Positions 8,235 through 15,478 of a DNA stretch of 19,207 bases are shown here, in pieces. The stretch covers positions 1 to 19,207 of the forward strand of contig JASFMY010000130.1 in the NCBI GenBank assembly GCA_050117315.1. The letters run 5' to 3'. A model generated the notes under the pieces. That model worked only from the letters and a program-made list of their open reading frames with translations. It had not been told where the DNA came from and did not search any database. The position numbers and the translations under genes were made by a program. Numbering within the stretch: the stretch's first letter is position 1; each line of letters starts with the position of its first letter. The stretch is from JANQIV01 sp050117315 (GTDB lineage Bacteria; Bacteroidota; Ignavibacteria; Ignavibacteriales; Melioribacteraceae).

Positions 8235-10316
8235 ATGACTGAGATTACTTTAATAAATTTGTCAATCTTAATACTGTTTCTTCCTTTGATAGGATTTGCA
8301 GTACTCTTACTCTTCGGTAAAAGATTTCCAAAATTATATTTGTTTGAAGTTGGTATTTTATCAATTGCTTTTGCCTTAACGCTTTTTGTAGGATATGCTA
8401 AGCTCTATTTGTTCGATGTTGAAAAAATCATGTATAGTTTCACATGGATTGATTTCGGTAATACTCCTTCAATTGGAAATCTCAAATTTGAATTAGGTAT
8501 TGAATTAGATAACGTGACAGTTATCATGCTGTTTGTTGTTAATTTGATTAGCATGCTTGTACATATCTTCTCTATTGCTTACATGCACGGCGATAAAAGA
8601 TATAATCGATACTTTGCTTATCTTGGTTTATTTACATTCTCCATGCTCGGAATCGTTATTACTCATAACCTTTTAATGATGTATATTTTCTGGGAATTGG
8701 TAGGTTTATCGTCTTACTTATTAATAGGCTTCTGGTACGAAAAGAAATCCGCATCTGATGCCGGTAAAAAAGCATTCCTTGTCAATCGTGTTGGTGATAT
8801 CGGAATGTTTGTGGGAATACTCATTTTATTTGCGAGCTATAAAACCTTTACGTTTGATACTATCTTCTATCAAATATCAATAGGGAACTTACCTTTTGAC
8901 AGTTCAGCGTGGTTAACTGCTGCCGGAATATTAATTTTTATGGGAGCTGTCGGCAAGTCTGCTCAATTCCCTCTTCACGTTTGGCTTCCTGATGCTATGG
9001 AAGGTCCTACACCTGTAAGCGCATTAATACACGCCGCAACGATGGTTGCCGCCGGCGTTTATCTTTGTGTTAAAGTTTTTGTAATGTTTACTGCAGATGC
9101 GTTGCTTGTAATTGCAGTTGTGGGTGCATTTACTTCTTTTGTTGCAGCCACCATTGCTATTACCCAAAATGATATTAAAAAGGTACTTGCATATTCTACC
9201 GTGAGCCAGCTTGGTTATATGGTTATGTCGGTGGGAGTCGGAGCGTATGCATTTGCATTTTTTCATTTGGTAACACATGCTTTCTTTAAGGCTTGCTTGT
9301 TTTTGTGCTCAGGCTCAGTTATACAGGCAATGCACCATGAGCAAGATATAAGGCATATGGGCGGATTGAGAAAAAAACTGCCGATTACATACATAACATT
9401 TTTAATCTCAACGTTGGCAATTTCAGGCGTTCCTTTAACAAGCGGATTCTTAAGTAAAGACGGAATCTTAGCCGGGACATTGGCGTTCGGAAATTTAACA
9501 GGACATTATCTCATTCCTTTCCTCGGTTTTCTAGTAGCACTACTGACCGCATTTTATATGTTTAGGTTAGTAATACTTACATTTCACGGTGAACCAAGAA
9601 ATAAAGAAAAATATGACCATGCACATGAATCTCCGGTCGTAATGACCGCTCCTTTAATAGTTTTGAGTGTGCTTTCAATATTTATTTTTTATACACCTAA
9701 TCCGTTATCACCAGATGACGGCTGGGTTATAGGCGAATGGATTAAAACACCTACTACTGTTACACCTGAAGAATCAAGATTTGACTTTATGATTGAAGAT
9801 GGAGAAAACTACGGAGAATCTCACGGCGAAGTAGTCCATTCTGCCAAGTACACTGAAGAAATGCACCATGTTCACTACCCTGCCCTGGCTTTATCATTAG
9901 TACTTGCGGGTTTAGGAATTTTGCTTGCGTTTATTCTTTATCAATGGCGCAAATACGACCCTGATAAAATTGCAGATAAAATCAAACCGTTATATAATTT
10001 TTCACTCAATAAATGGTATGTTGATGAAGCTTATGATAAAACCGCGGTAAAAGGTACTCTATCGTTCAGCAAGTTGATGTCGTGGTTTGATGCCACCATA
10101 GTTGACGGAATAGTGAACTGGTCTGCTTATATTACTCAAGGTTTTTCTTACCTAAGCGGGTTGTTCGATAAATACATTGTTGACGGCCTTGTAAATTTCT
10201 GGGCATTCTTTAGCGGCTTTATAGGATTTAATTTTAGAAAATTGCAAACAGGTAAAGTACAGACTTATATTGTATTAGTTGTGTTTTCAATAATAGTATT
10301 GTTTTTTGTTTTTTAG
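8235..10316 (+). CDS. nuoL: NADH-quinone oxidoreductase subunit L (proton-pumping)
   Basis: This is the largest antiporter-like subunit, 693 residues, with about 16 helices and the long lateral helix at the C-terminal end. The pump residues are visible: Glu154 in IFWELVGLSSYLLIGFW and Lys241 in GAVGKSAQFPLHVWLPDAM, followed by EGPTPVSALIHAATMVAAGV. Further along are STVSQLGYMVMS and SGVPLTSGFLSKD. Between about 490 and 550 there is a hydrophilic stretch with several His and Glu residues before the next helix. Near the end DATIVDGIVNW and DKYIVDGLVNFW form the usual short internal repeat. It starts five bases after nuoK, with only weak ribosome-binding bases, and a 42-base gap separates it from nuoM. 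Confidence 0.97.
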   Translation: MTEITLINLSILILFLPLIGFAVLLLFGKRFPKLYLFEVGILSIAFALTLFVGYAKLYLFDVEKIMYSFTWIDFGNTPSIGNLKFELGIELDNVTVIMLFVVNLISMLVHIFSIAYMHGDKRYNRYFAYLGLFTFSMLGIVITHNLLMMYIFWELVGLSSYLLIGFWYEKKSASDAGKKAFLVNRVGDIGMFVGILILFASYKTFTFDTIFYQISIGNLPFDSSAWLTAAGILIFMGAVGKSAQFPLHVWLPDAMEGPTPVSALIHAATMVAAGVYLCVKVFVMFTADALLVIAVVGAFTSFVAATIAITQNDIKKVLAYSTVSQLGYMVMSVGVGAYAFAFFHLVTHAFFKACLFLCSGSVIQAMHHEQDIRHMGGLRKKLPITYITFLISTLAISGVPLTSGFLSKDGILAGTLAFGNLTGHYLIPFLGFLVALLTAFYMFRLVILTFHGEPRNKEKYDHAHESPVVMTAPLIVLSVLSIFIFYTPNPLSPDDGWVIGEWIKTPTTVTPEESRFDFMIEDGENYGESHGEVVHSAKYTEEMHHVHYPALALSLVLAGLGILLAFILYQWRKYDPDKIADKIKPLYNFSLNKWYVDEAYDKTAVKGTLSFSKLMSWFDATIVDGIVNWSAYITQGFSYLSGLFDKYIVDGLVNFWAFFSGFIGFNFRKLQTGKVQTYIVLVVFSIIVLFFVF

Positions 10317-10317
10317 T

Positions 10318-10339
10318 TTAGCTGACAGCTATAAGCTAA
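10318..10339. repeat. Short inverted repeats in the nuoL-nuoM gap
   Basis: TTAGCT (10318-10323) is inverted at AGCTAA (10334-10339), and a tighter pair TAGCT-GAC-AGCTA is nested in it. The repeated AGCT at short intervals recalls low-complexity AGCTGA-type intergenic repeats. It is the second place where the otherwise compact operon opens up. There is no T-run, so it is not a clear terminator. Confidence 0.4.
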
Positions 10340-10358
10340 TAAAAATAGGTTTAATGAT

Positions 10359-11960
10359 ATGAACGGGTTTCCAATTTTATCCTTGATTACTTTCCTTCCA
10401 ATTGTTGGGATGATAATTATTCTATTCTTAAAGAAGGAACAAGCAAATTTCATAAAATATACAACACTTATTATCACAGCCCTTCAATTGGTGTTGTCTG
10501 TAATTCTATTAGCCAACTTTAACTATTCGGCAGCAGGTGTATTTGAGCAAGGTTCTTTTCAGTTTATTGATAAATTTAGGTGGATAGAAATTTCCGATGT
10601 TTCATGGCTGGGAATGATAAAGATAGATTATTTCTTAGGTGTAGATGGTTTAAGCGTGCCGATGGTTTTACTAACCTCGTTAATTTGTTTGATAGCAACT
10701 ATTTCTTCATGGAACATTCCTCATTCAATAAAAGGTTATTTCGCTTTATTCCTATTACTTGACTGCGGTATGATGGGAGTTTTTGTTGCGCTGGATTTCT
10801 TCTTATTCTATATCTTCTGGGAATTGATGTTACTGCCGATGTATTTTCTAATCGGAATATGGGGCGGCCCGAGAAAAGAATATGCGGCTATTAAGTTTTT
10901 CCTTTATACTTTGCTGGGAAGTATTTTCATCCTGCTTGTAATGATCGGCCTTTACTTCAGTGCCCAGGAAACTTTGGCAGACGGATCAAAAGTTTTTACA
11001 TTTAATTTACTGGCATTGATGGATTCCACTAATTACATATCGGACGGAATCTTGTCCCCCTTTAATCCGGGTAATTTAAGATTTATAGCATATATTGGTC
11101 TATTCATCGGGTTCGCAATTAAAATCCCTATGTTTCCATTTCATACATGGCTCCCGGATGCACACGTAGAAGCACCGACACCTATCAGTGTTATATTAGC
11201 CGGAGTATTACTCAAAATGGGCACATACGGAATTTTGAGAATCAGCTTTCCCATATTCCCTGAAATAACAAGGCAGTTGATGTGGTATATCGCTTTATTC
11301 GGAATGATAAATATTATCTACGGGGCTCTTGTTGCATTAGCACAAAAAGACTTTAAAAAGCTTATTGCTTATTCTTCCGTATCACACATGGGTTATGTAT
11401 TGCTGGGCATGGCTTCGCTTTCATCTACGGGAGTAAACGGCGCTATACTACAGATGTTTAACCACGGAACAATAACCGCCATGTTATTCTTGATTGTCGG
11501 TGTAATATATGATAGATCCCATACAAGAGGATTAAACGACTTCGGTGGACTTGCAAATCAAATGCCGGTTTATACAGGTTTTGTTACCGTAGCTTTCTTT
11601 GCAGCGCTCGGCTTACCAAGCTTAAGCGGTTTTATTTCCGAAGCTCTTGTGTTTGTAGGCTCATTCGGTGTTGCTGAAATTAGAACCCTTGCAATTGTTT
11701 CCACTTTGGGAATTTTATTAGGTGCTGCTTATATGCTCTGGACACTGCAGAGGATTTTCTTTGGTAAGCTTAATGAAAAATGGTCAAAGCTCACGGACAT
11801 TGATATAAGAGAATATTTAATGTTCGTTCCCCTGACAATTATTATTATATTCCTGGGTGTTTACCCATCAGCTATGCTGGATATTATGAATACTTCCGTA
11901 AATACACTAGTTGATTTTGTTGCAAGCAGTCTTACAAATATACAATTAACCGGACTTTAA
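10359..11960 (+). CDS. nuoM: NADH-quinone oxidoreductase subunit M (proton-pumping)
   Basis: This is an antiporter-like membrane subunit, 533 residues, about 14 helices. The key Glu155 is in FYIFWELMLLPMYFLIGIWG. The central Lys lies in FAIKIPMFPFHTWLPDAHVE, followed by APTPISVILAGVLLKMGTYG. SSVSHMGYVLLGMAS and NHGTITAMLFLIVGVIYDR are typical NuoM signatures that separate it from NuoL and NuoN. The start follows ATAGGT. An ATG five bases earlier reads straight into a stop. A six-base gap separates it from nuoN. The length is usual. Confidence 0.97.
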   Translation: MNGFPILSLITFLPIVGMIIILFLKKEQANFIKYTTLIITALQLVLSVILLANFNYSAAGVFEQGSFQFIDKFRWIEISDVSWLGMIKIDYFLGVDGLSVPMVLLTSLICLIATISSWNIPHSIKGYFALFLLLDCGMMGVFVALDFFLFYIFWELMLLPMYFLIGIWGGPRKEYAAIKFFLYTLLGSIFILLVMIGLYFSAQETLADGSKVFTFNLLALMDSTNYISDGILSPFNPGNLRFIAYIGLFIGFAIKIPMFPFHTWLPDAHVEAPTPISVILAGVLLKMGTYGILRISFPIFPEITRQLMWYIALFGMINIIYGALVALAQKDFKKLIAYSSVSHMGYVLLGMASLSSTGVNGAILQMFNHGTITAMLFLIVGVIYDRSHTRGLNDFGGLANQMPVYTGFVTVAFFAALGLPSLSGFISEALVFVGSFGVAEIRTLAIVSTLGILLGAAYMLWTLQRIFFGKLNEKWSKLTDIDIREYLMFVPLTIIIIFLGVYPSAMLDIMNTSVNTLVDFVASSLTNIQLTGL

Positions 11961-11966
11961 GATTAT

Positions 11967-13484
11967 ATGAATCTATCAATCTTATACGACTCGCTGGCTT
12001 TAGTTAAACCTGAAATAGTTATTTCAATTGCACTAATCGTTTTGGTTTTGTTAGACTTGATTTTTCATAATGATAAAAAAATAATTAAGTACATAGCCGG
12101 TTTTAGTATTGTTGTTGTTTTTTATTTTGTTTATGAACAACTAGGGTTGCATGGATTCAGTTTTCAAACCGGCGGCACGGAGCTAATTAAAAACGGAATG
12201 GTTTCGGTTGACGGCTTTTCTTCATTCTTCAAAATTATAATTTTATTATCCACAGTGTTTATAATTTTCTTTTCAAACTCTTCATTGGAAATACAAAAGA
12301 GTAACGACAGAATCGGCGAATATTACGCTTTAATATTTGGAATGATTCTCGGCATGTTTTTTATGGTATCTGCGAACGACCTTATTTTAGTTTATTTATC
12401 ACTTGAGTTGATGTCGTTATCCTCTTACGTACTTGCCGGTTTCGTAAAAATTAGAGACCGAAACTCGGAAGCTTCACTTAAATATATTATTTACGGTTCA
12501 GTTTCTTCGGGATTGATGTTATTCGGAATTTCGTTAGTTTTCGGATTAACTGGAACAACAAATTTGGTTGCAATAAAAACTTCTTTACTTTCCGCGTCGG
12601 TTAATCCTGTTGTTTTCGGATTTGCAATTATCCTGATTGTTGCAGGAATCGGATATAAAATTTCATCTGCTCCATTTCATTTCTGGACACCGGATGTTTA
12701 CGAAGGTGCGCCGATAACTATTACAGCTTATTTATCAGTCGCAAGCAAAGCTGCGGGTTTTGCACTTTTGGTAAGGTTTGTAAAAACTGCTTTTGTTTAT
12801 AAAACCGATTCCGAGGGTCACTGGATAATGCTGCAAGTTTTTGATTGGCAAACATTAATTATCATCCTTTCAATATTAACGATGACTCTCGGTAATTTTG
12901 CAGCCCTATGGCAAAATAATATTAAAAGATTACTTGCTTACTCAAGTATTGCACATGCCGGGTATTTGTTACTTGGCCTGGCTGTATTATCCGACCAGGG
13001 AATTATAGCACTGCTGATTTACTTTTTCTTTTATCTGCTGATGAATCTCGGTGCTTTTTATGTAGTAATGTTAATCTCGGATAAAATTGGTTCGGAAGAT
13101 ATTCACGATTATAACGGTATTGGCCCCGCGGCCCCGTTCCTTGGTGTTGCACTAACCATCTTTTTAATTTCTTTAACCGGCTTACCGCCTACAGCTGGCT
13201 TCATCGGGAAGCTTTACATCTTCTCGGCGCTTGTTGACGCTAAGATGATAGCAGTTGCTATAATAGCATTGCTGAATACTGTAGTTTCGCTTTACTACTA
13301 TGTTAGAGTGTTAAAACATATGTACTTAACTAAAGTTGAAGAAAAGCCTTCGCCAATAAATGTGAGCACTGCTAATGTCATTATTGCACTCTTACTTTTA
13401 ATTCCGATATTGTTTTTCGGGATTTACTTTTCACCGATTGTTGACTTTGCACAAAGCTGCAATTCACTTTTAACAGGAATTTAA
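11967..13484 (+). CDS. nuoN: NADH-quinone oxidoreductase subunit N (proton-pumping)
   Basis: This is the third antiporter-like subunit, 505 residues, about 14 helices. Glu147 lies in YLSLELMSLSSYVLAGF, Lys231 in GIGYKISSAPFHFWTPDVYE, and then GAPITITAYLSVASKAAGF. NIKRLLAYSSIAHAGYLLLG and LTGLPPTAGFIGKLYIF complete the pattern. It is the last nuo gene: no terminator hairpin follows, and the Rrf2 regulator gene starts 65 bases later, so some read-through into that cluster is possible. nuoE, nuoF and nuoG are not found anywhere in the window. Confidence 0.97.
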   Translation: MNLSILYDSLALVKPEIVISIALIVLVLLDLIFHNDKKIIKYIAGFSIVVVFYFVYEQLGLHGFSFQTGGTELIKNGMVSVDGFSSFFKIIILLSTVFIIFFSNSSLEIQKSNDRIGEYYALIFGMILGMFFMVSANDLILVYLSLELMSLSSYVLAGFVKIRDRNSEASLKYIIYGSVSSGLMLFGISLVFGLTGTTNLVAIKTSLLSASVNPVVFGFAIILIVAGIGYKISSAPFHFWTPDVYEGAPITITAYLSVASKAAGFALLVRFVKTAFVYKTDSEGHWIMLQVFDWQTLIIILSILTMTLGNFAALWQNNIKRLLAYSSIAHAGYLLLGLAVLSDQGIIALLIYFFFYLLMNLGAFYVVMLISDKIGSEDIHDYNGIGPAAPFLGVALTIFLISLTGLPPTAGFIGKLYIFSALVDAKMIAVAIIALLNTVVSLYYYVRVLKHMYLTKVEEKPSPINVSTANVIIALLLLIPILFFGIYFSPIVDFAQSCNSLLTGI

Positions 13485-13495
13485 CCCAAAAAGAA

Positions 13496-13526
13496 TTTGC
13501 TTTTATTTATTCATTTCTTATATTTT
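13496..13526 (+). promoter_or_regulatory. Candidate promoter of the Rrf2-IscA-SOD cluster
   Basis: TTTG (13496-13499) and TATATTTT (13519-13526) are 19 bases apart, matching the Bacteroidota -33/-7 layout (TTTG, N19, TAnnTTTG) except for the final G. Transcription would begin at about 13530-13535, inside the palindrome described next. A normal sigma-70 reading (TTGCTT, N16, TATATT) uses the same bases. Confidence 0.5.
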
Positions 13527-13551
13527 ATATAGGACTAAATGAGTCGTATAT
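13527..13551 (+). promoter_or_regulatory. IscR type-1-like palindromic operator overlapping the Rrf2 start codon
   Basis: The left arm ATATAGGACT (13527-13536), spacer AAATG and right arm AGTCGTATAT (13542-13551) form a 25-base palindrome with 9 of 10 arm positions matching. The GACT-N5-AGTC core with ATA...TAT flanks is the layout of the type-1 site bound by the [2Fe-2S] form of E. coli IscR. The right arm includes the first two bases of the Rrf2 ATG (13550-13552). A regulator bound here would cover the expected transcription start, consistent with autorepression. Binding is inferred, not shown. Confidence 0.7.
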
Positions 13552-13972
13552 GTTCAAAATACCTAAAGCAGTAGAATATTCTATACTTGCTTTAAAATAT
13601 ATTGATGAAAATTCGGAACAGGATTGTATAAGTGCGAAAGAGATATCCTCAAATGTAGATATCCCTTTTGACTTGTTGGCAAAAATATTGCAAAAGTTAA
13701 ATAAATTTTCGATTATTAAATCCGTTCAAGGCACAAGAGGAGGATACGTTCTCAACAATAAACTTGATTCAATAAGCCTGAATTACTTAGTACTTATTTT
13801 AGGGTATAATATTCAGGTTACGGATTGCATGCTTGATAAACCGTCAACGGATGACTGCAAAAGAGTTAATGACTGTTGTTTGAGAAGCCCGTTGTATAAC
13901 TTACAAAAAAAAATAATAGATTTGTTTGAGAATACTACGATTAAAGAAGTATTAACACAAAACGGACAATAA
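13550..13972 (+). CDS. Rrf2 family transcriptional regulator, IscR-like, probable Fe-S sensor
   Basis: This is a 140-residue Rrf2 protein. The N-terminal winged helix includes VEYSILALKYI, ISAKEISSNVDIPFDLLAKILQKL as the recognition-helix region, and the wing motif VQGTRGGYVL (about 59-68). The dimer and cluster region has DCMLDKPSTDDCKRVNDCC, giving Cys93, Cys103, Cys109 and Cys110. IscR holds its [2Fe-2S] cluster with three Cys in this region, at somewhat different spacing, so cluster binding is likely but the ligands are uncertain. The start ATG at 13550 has no properly placed Shine-Dalgarno sequence: the only one (AGGA, 13531-13534) is 15 bases away. No alternative start lies upstream in frame. 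It leads a four-gene cluster with an unknown gene, iscA and sod, and is probably autoregulated through the palindrome over its start. Confidence 0.9.
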   Translation: MFKIPKAVEYSILALKYIDENSEQDCISAKEISSNVDIPFDLLAKILQKLNKFSIIKSVQGTRGGYVLNNKLDSISLNYLVLILGYNIQVTDCMLDKPSTDDCKRVNDCCLRSPLYNLQKKIIDLFENTTIKEVLTQNGQ

Positions 13973-13973
13973 A

Positions 13974-14300
13974 ATGAATAAACTTGAACATTTAAAAGAA
14001 AACAAAAAAATATTTTTCACATTCATGAATGAAAAATATCCCGTTATTTATAAATCGAATATCTTTTTAAGGGATATGCAATATGCAATTCACACTTATT
14101 TCACGATGAAAGAAGGAAAAATCAATTACCGGGAAGCCGAGCAATTAACGAATGAATTCGCTTCTTTCCTTGAAGAAGAAAATGAATTAATAAAGCTGAA
14201 TTCAAATACGTGGGCCGTGAATTTTAAGAAAGAAAAAATCGTGGAAGAAAATCCACAGGACAAAAACCAATCAAAAGAATTGGAGGCTGTAAATGAGTAA
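13974..14300 (+). CDS. Unrecognised 108-residue protein between Rrf2 and IscA
   Basis: I do not recognise this protein. It is 108 residues, with no signal peptide, membrane segment or cysteine, so it does not itself bind a Fe-S cluster through Cys. The sequence looks mainly helical: a Lys-rich start, then aromatic residues (FFTFMNEKYPVIYK, MQYAIHTYFTMK), then INYREAEQLTNEFASFLEEE, then a short strand-like LNSNTWAVNFKK, and a charged, probably disordered tail from about residue 85. Helices followed by a W-V-N-F strand could be a small winged-helix-like fold, but that is a guess. It starts one base after the Rrf2 stop, and its last eight bases overlap iscA, whose ribosome-binding site (GGAGG) lies inside it. 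Tight coupling implies a role linked to Fe-S assembly or oxidative stress. Confidence 0.8.
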   Translation: MNKLEHLKENKKIFFTFMNEKYPVIYKSNIFLRDMQYAIHTYFTMKEGKINYREAEQLTNEFASFLEEENELIKLNSNTWAVNFKKEKIVEENPQDKNQSKELEAVNE

Positions 14301-14646
14301 TCAAACCGGTACTCAACAAGAAATAAAACTGACCGATGAGGCCGTTAAACAAATTAAAAGGTTGAAAGAAGATAACAATATTCCCGAAGAATACGGCGTT
14401 AGAGTCGGAGTAAAAGGCGGCGGCTGTTCAGGTCTGATGTACGAAATGGGTTTCGACGGCGATACTAAGGACGGCGATACAATTGTTAAAAAAAACGGTG
14501 TAAAATTATTCGTCGACGGAAAGAGTATTTTCTATTTGGCGGGTACTACTCTTGATTTTTCAGACGGCTTAAATGGCAAAGGTTTTGTATTCGATAACCC
14601 GAATGCAAGCAAAACCTGCGGCTGCGGCGAATCTTTCGGAGTTTAA
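14293..14646 (+). CDS. A-type Fe-S cluster carrier protein (IscA/ErpA/SufA family)
   Basis: This is a 117-residue HesB-like carrier that binds and delivers Fe-S clusters to target enzymes. The three conserved cysteines are present: Cys45 in VGVKGGGCSGLMY, and Cys109 and Cys111 in KTCGCGESF. The core IKLTDEAVKQIKRLKE and the FDNPNAS stretch before the CGC motif are typical. Sequence alone does not tell IscA, ErpA and SufA apart. It has a strong ribosome-binding site (GGAGG, 14282-14286) six bases before its ATG, better than any other in the cluster. It sits between the unknown protein and SOD. Complex I, with N2, N6a and N6b encoded just upstream, is a possible client. Confidence 0.95.
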   Translation: MSNQTGTQQEIKLTDEAVKQIKRLKEDNNIPEEYGVRVGVKGGGCSGLMYEMGFDGDTKDGDTIVKKNGVKLFVDGKSIFYLAGTTLDFSDGLNGKGFVFDNPNASKTCGCGESFGV

Positions 14647-14665
14647 CTAAATATAAAGGTATAAA

Positions 14666-15391
14666 ATGGAACGAAGAAACTTTCTGAAATCCATTGGAAT
14701 TATCACGACAATAGCCGGTTCAAATAAAATATTTTCACTAACTGACAAAATAAATTCACTAACAAAAAAACGAGGGAAAACTAAAATGGCAAAATTCGAA
14801 TTACCTGCATTACCATATGCTTTTGATGCTTTGGAACCGCATATTGACGCGCGTACGATGGAAATTCATCACGGTAAACACCACGCAGGATATGTGGCAA
14901 AATTAAACGCAGCAGTTGAGGGAAACGATTTGGCAGACAAATCTTTGGAAGAATTACTTGCAAATGCATCTGCTAATACTGCAGTCAGAAACAACGGCGG
15001 CGGTCATTATAATCATGCTTTATTCTGGACAGTTATGGATCCCGGCAAAGGCGGTCAGCCAACCGGCGAATTAGCTGATGCCATTAAGAGTGATTTCGGT
15101 TCTTTCGACACGTTTAAGGACCAATTTTCTTCAGCAGCAGCATCAAGATTCGGTTCCGGCTGGGCGTGGCTGATTGTTACTGCGGACGGATTAAAGGTTA
15201 CTTCGACCCCAAACCAGGACAATCCTTTGATGGATGTAGCCGAGGTAAAAGGCACTCCGATTTTAGGTCTTGATGTTTGGGAACATGCTTATTACCTAAA
15301 TTATCAAAACAGAAGACCCGATTACATTTCTGCGTTCTGGAATGTTATAAATTGGGATGAAGTATCGAAGAGATTCACTGAAGCTAAATAA
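14666..15391 (+). CDS. Superoxide dismutase, Mn-type of the Fe/Mn family, with Tat-like N-terminus
   Basis: The enzyme converts superoxide to hydrogen peroxide and oxygen. Metal ligands are visible: the first His in MEIHHGKHH, the His in YNHALFW, and Asp and His in LDVWEHAYYLNYQ. The outer-sphere Gln is in NQDNPLM and the preceding region has GGGH, both of the Mn type; Fe-type enzymes place the Gln elsewhere. A cambialistic enzyme is not excluded. The 241-residue reading starts MERRNFLKSIGIITTIAG, a Tat-like signal (RR-x-F-L-K, then a hydrophobic stretch), with AAAGG well placed upstream. A second ATG at 14786 (Met41, MAKFELPALPY) has GAGGG nine bases upstream and gives a 201-residue protein matching ordinary cytosolic SODs. 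It is the last gene before a terminator. Confidence 0.96.
   Translation: MERRNFLKSIGIITTIAGSNKIFSLTDKINSLTKKRGKTKMAKFELPALPYAFDALEPHIDARTMEIHHGKHHAGYVAKLNAAVEGNDLADKSLEELLANASANTAVRNNGGGHYNHALFWTVMDPGKGGQPTGELADAIKSDFGSFDTFKDQFSSAAASRFGSGWAWLIVTADGLKVTSTPNQDNPLMDVAEVKGTPILGLDVWEHAYYLNYQNRRPDYISAFWNVINWDEVSKRFTEAK
14786..15391 (+). other. Alternative internal start of the SOD gene (cytosolic form)
   Basis: ATG 14786-14788 follows GAGGG (14772-14776) at a nine-base spacing and begins at the usual SOD N-terminus (AKFELPALPY). Translation from here would give the 201-residue enzyme without the Tat-like leader. Use of both starts would put the same enzyme on both sides of the inner membrane. This is inferred from sequence only. 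Confidence 0.5.
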
Positions 15392-15409
15392 TTAGATTGC
15401 TAAATTATT

Positions 15410-15448
15410 ATGCCTGATTGTCTTATTGACTTTCAGGCATTTTTTTTA
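15410..15448 (+). terminator. Intrinsic terminator after SOD
   Basis: ATGCCTGA (15410-15417) pairs perfectly with TCAGGCAT (15433-15440), with a 15-base loop and a run of eight T residues starting at the last stem base. It lies 18 bases after the SOD stop. It is the best terminator in the window and separates the Fe-S/SOD cluster from the LON-domain gene. Confidence 0.85.
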
Positions 15449-15478
15449 TTCATTGGCAAAAAAGATTAAAATTTTGTT

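Noticed and set aside
10318..10339. Terminator splitting the nuo operon before nuoM
   Set aside because: The stems are only 5-6 bases with no T-run, and nuoM and nuoN are needed for the same complex.
14666..15391. Fe-type superoxide dismutase
   Set aside because: The Gln in NQDNPLM and the GGGH before the second ligand follow the Mn-type pattern; metal use still needs an assay, so this is a preference, not proof.
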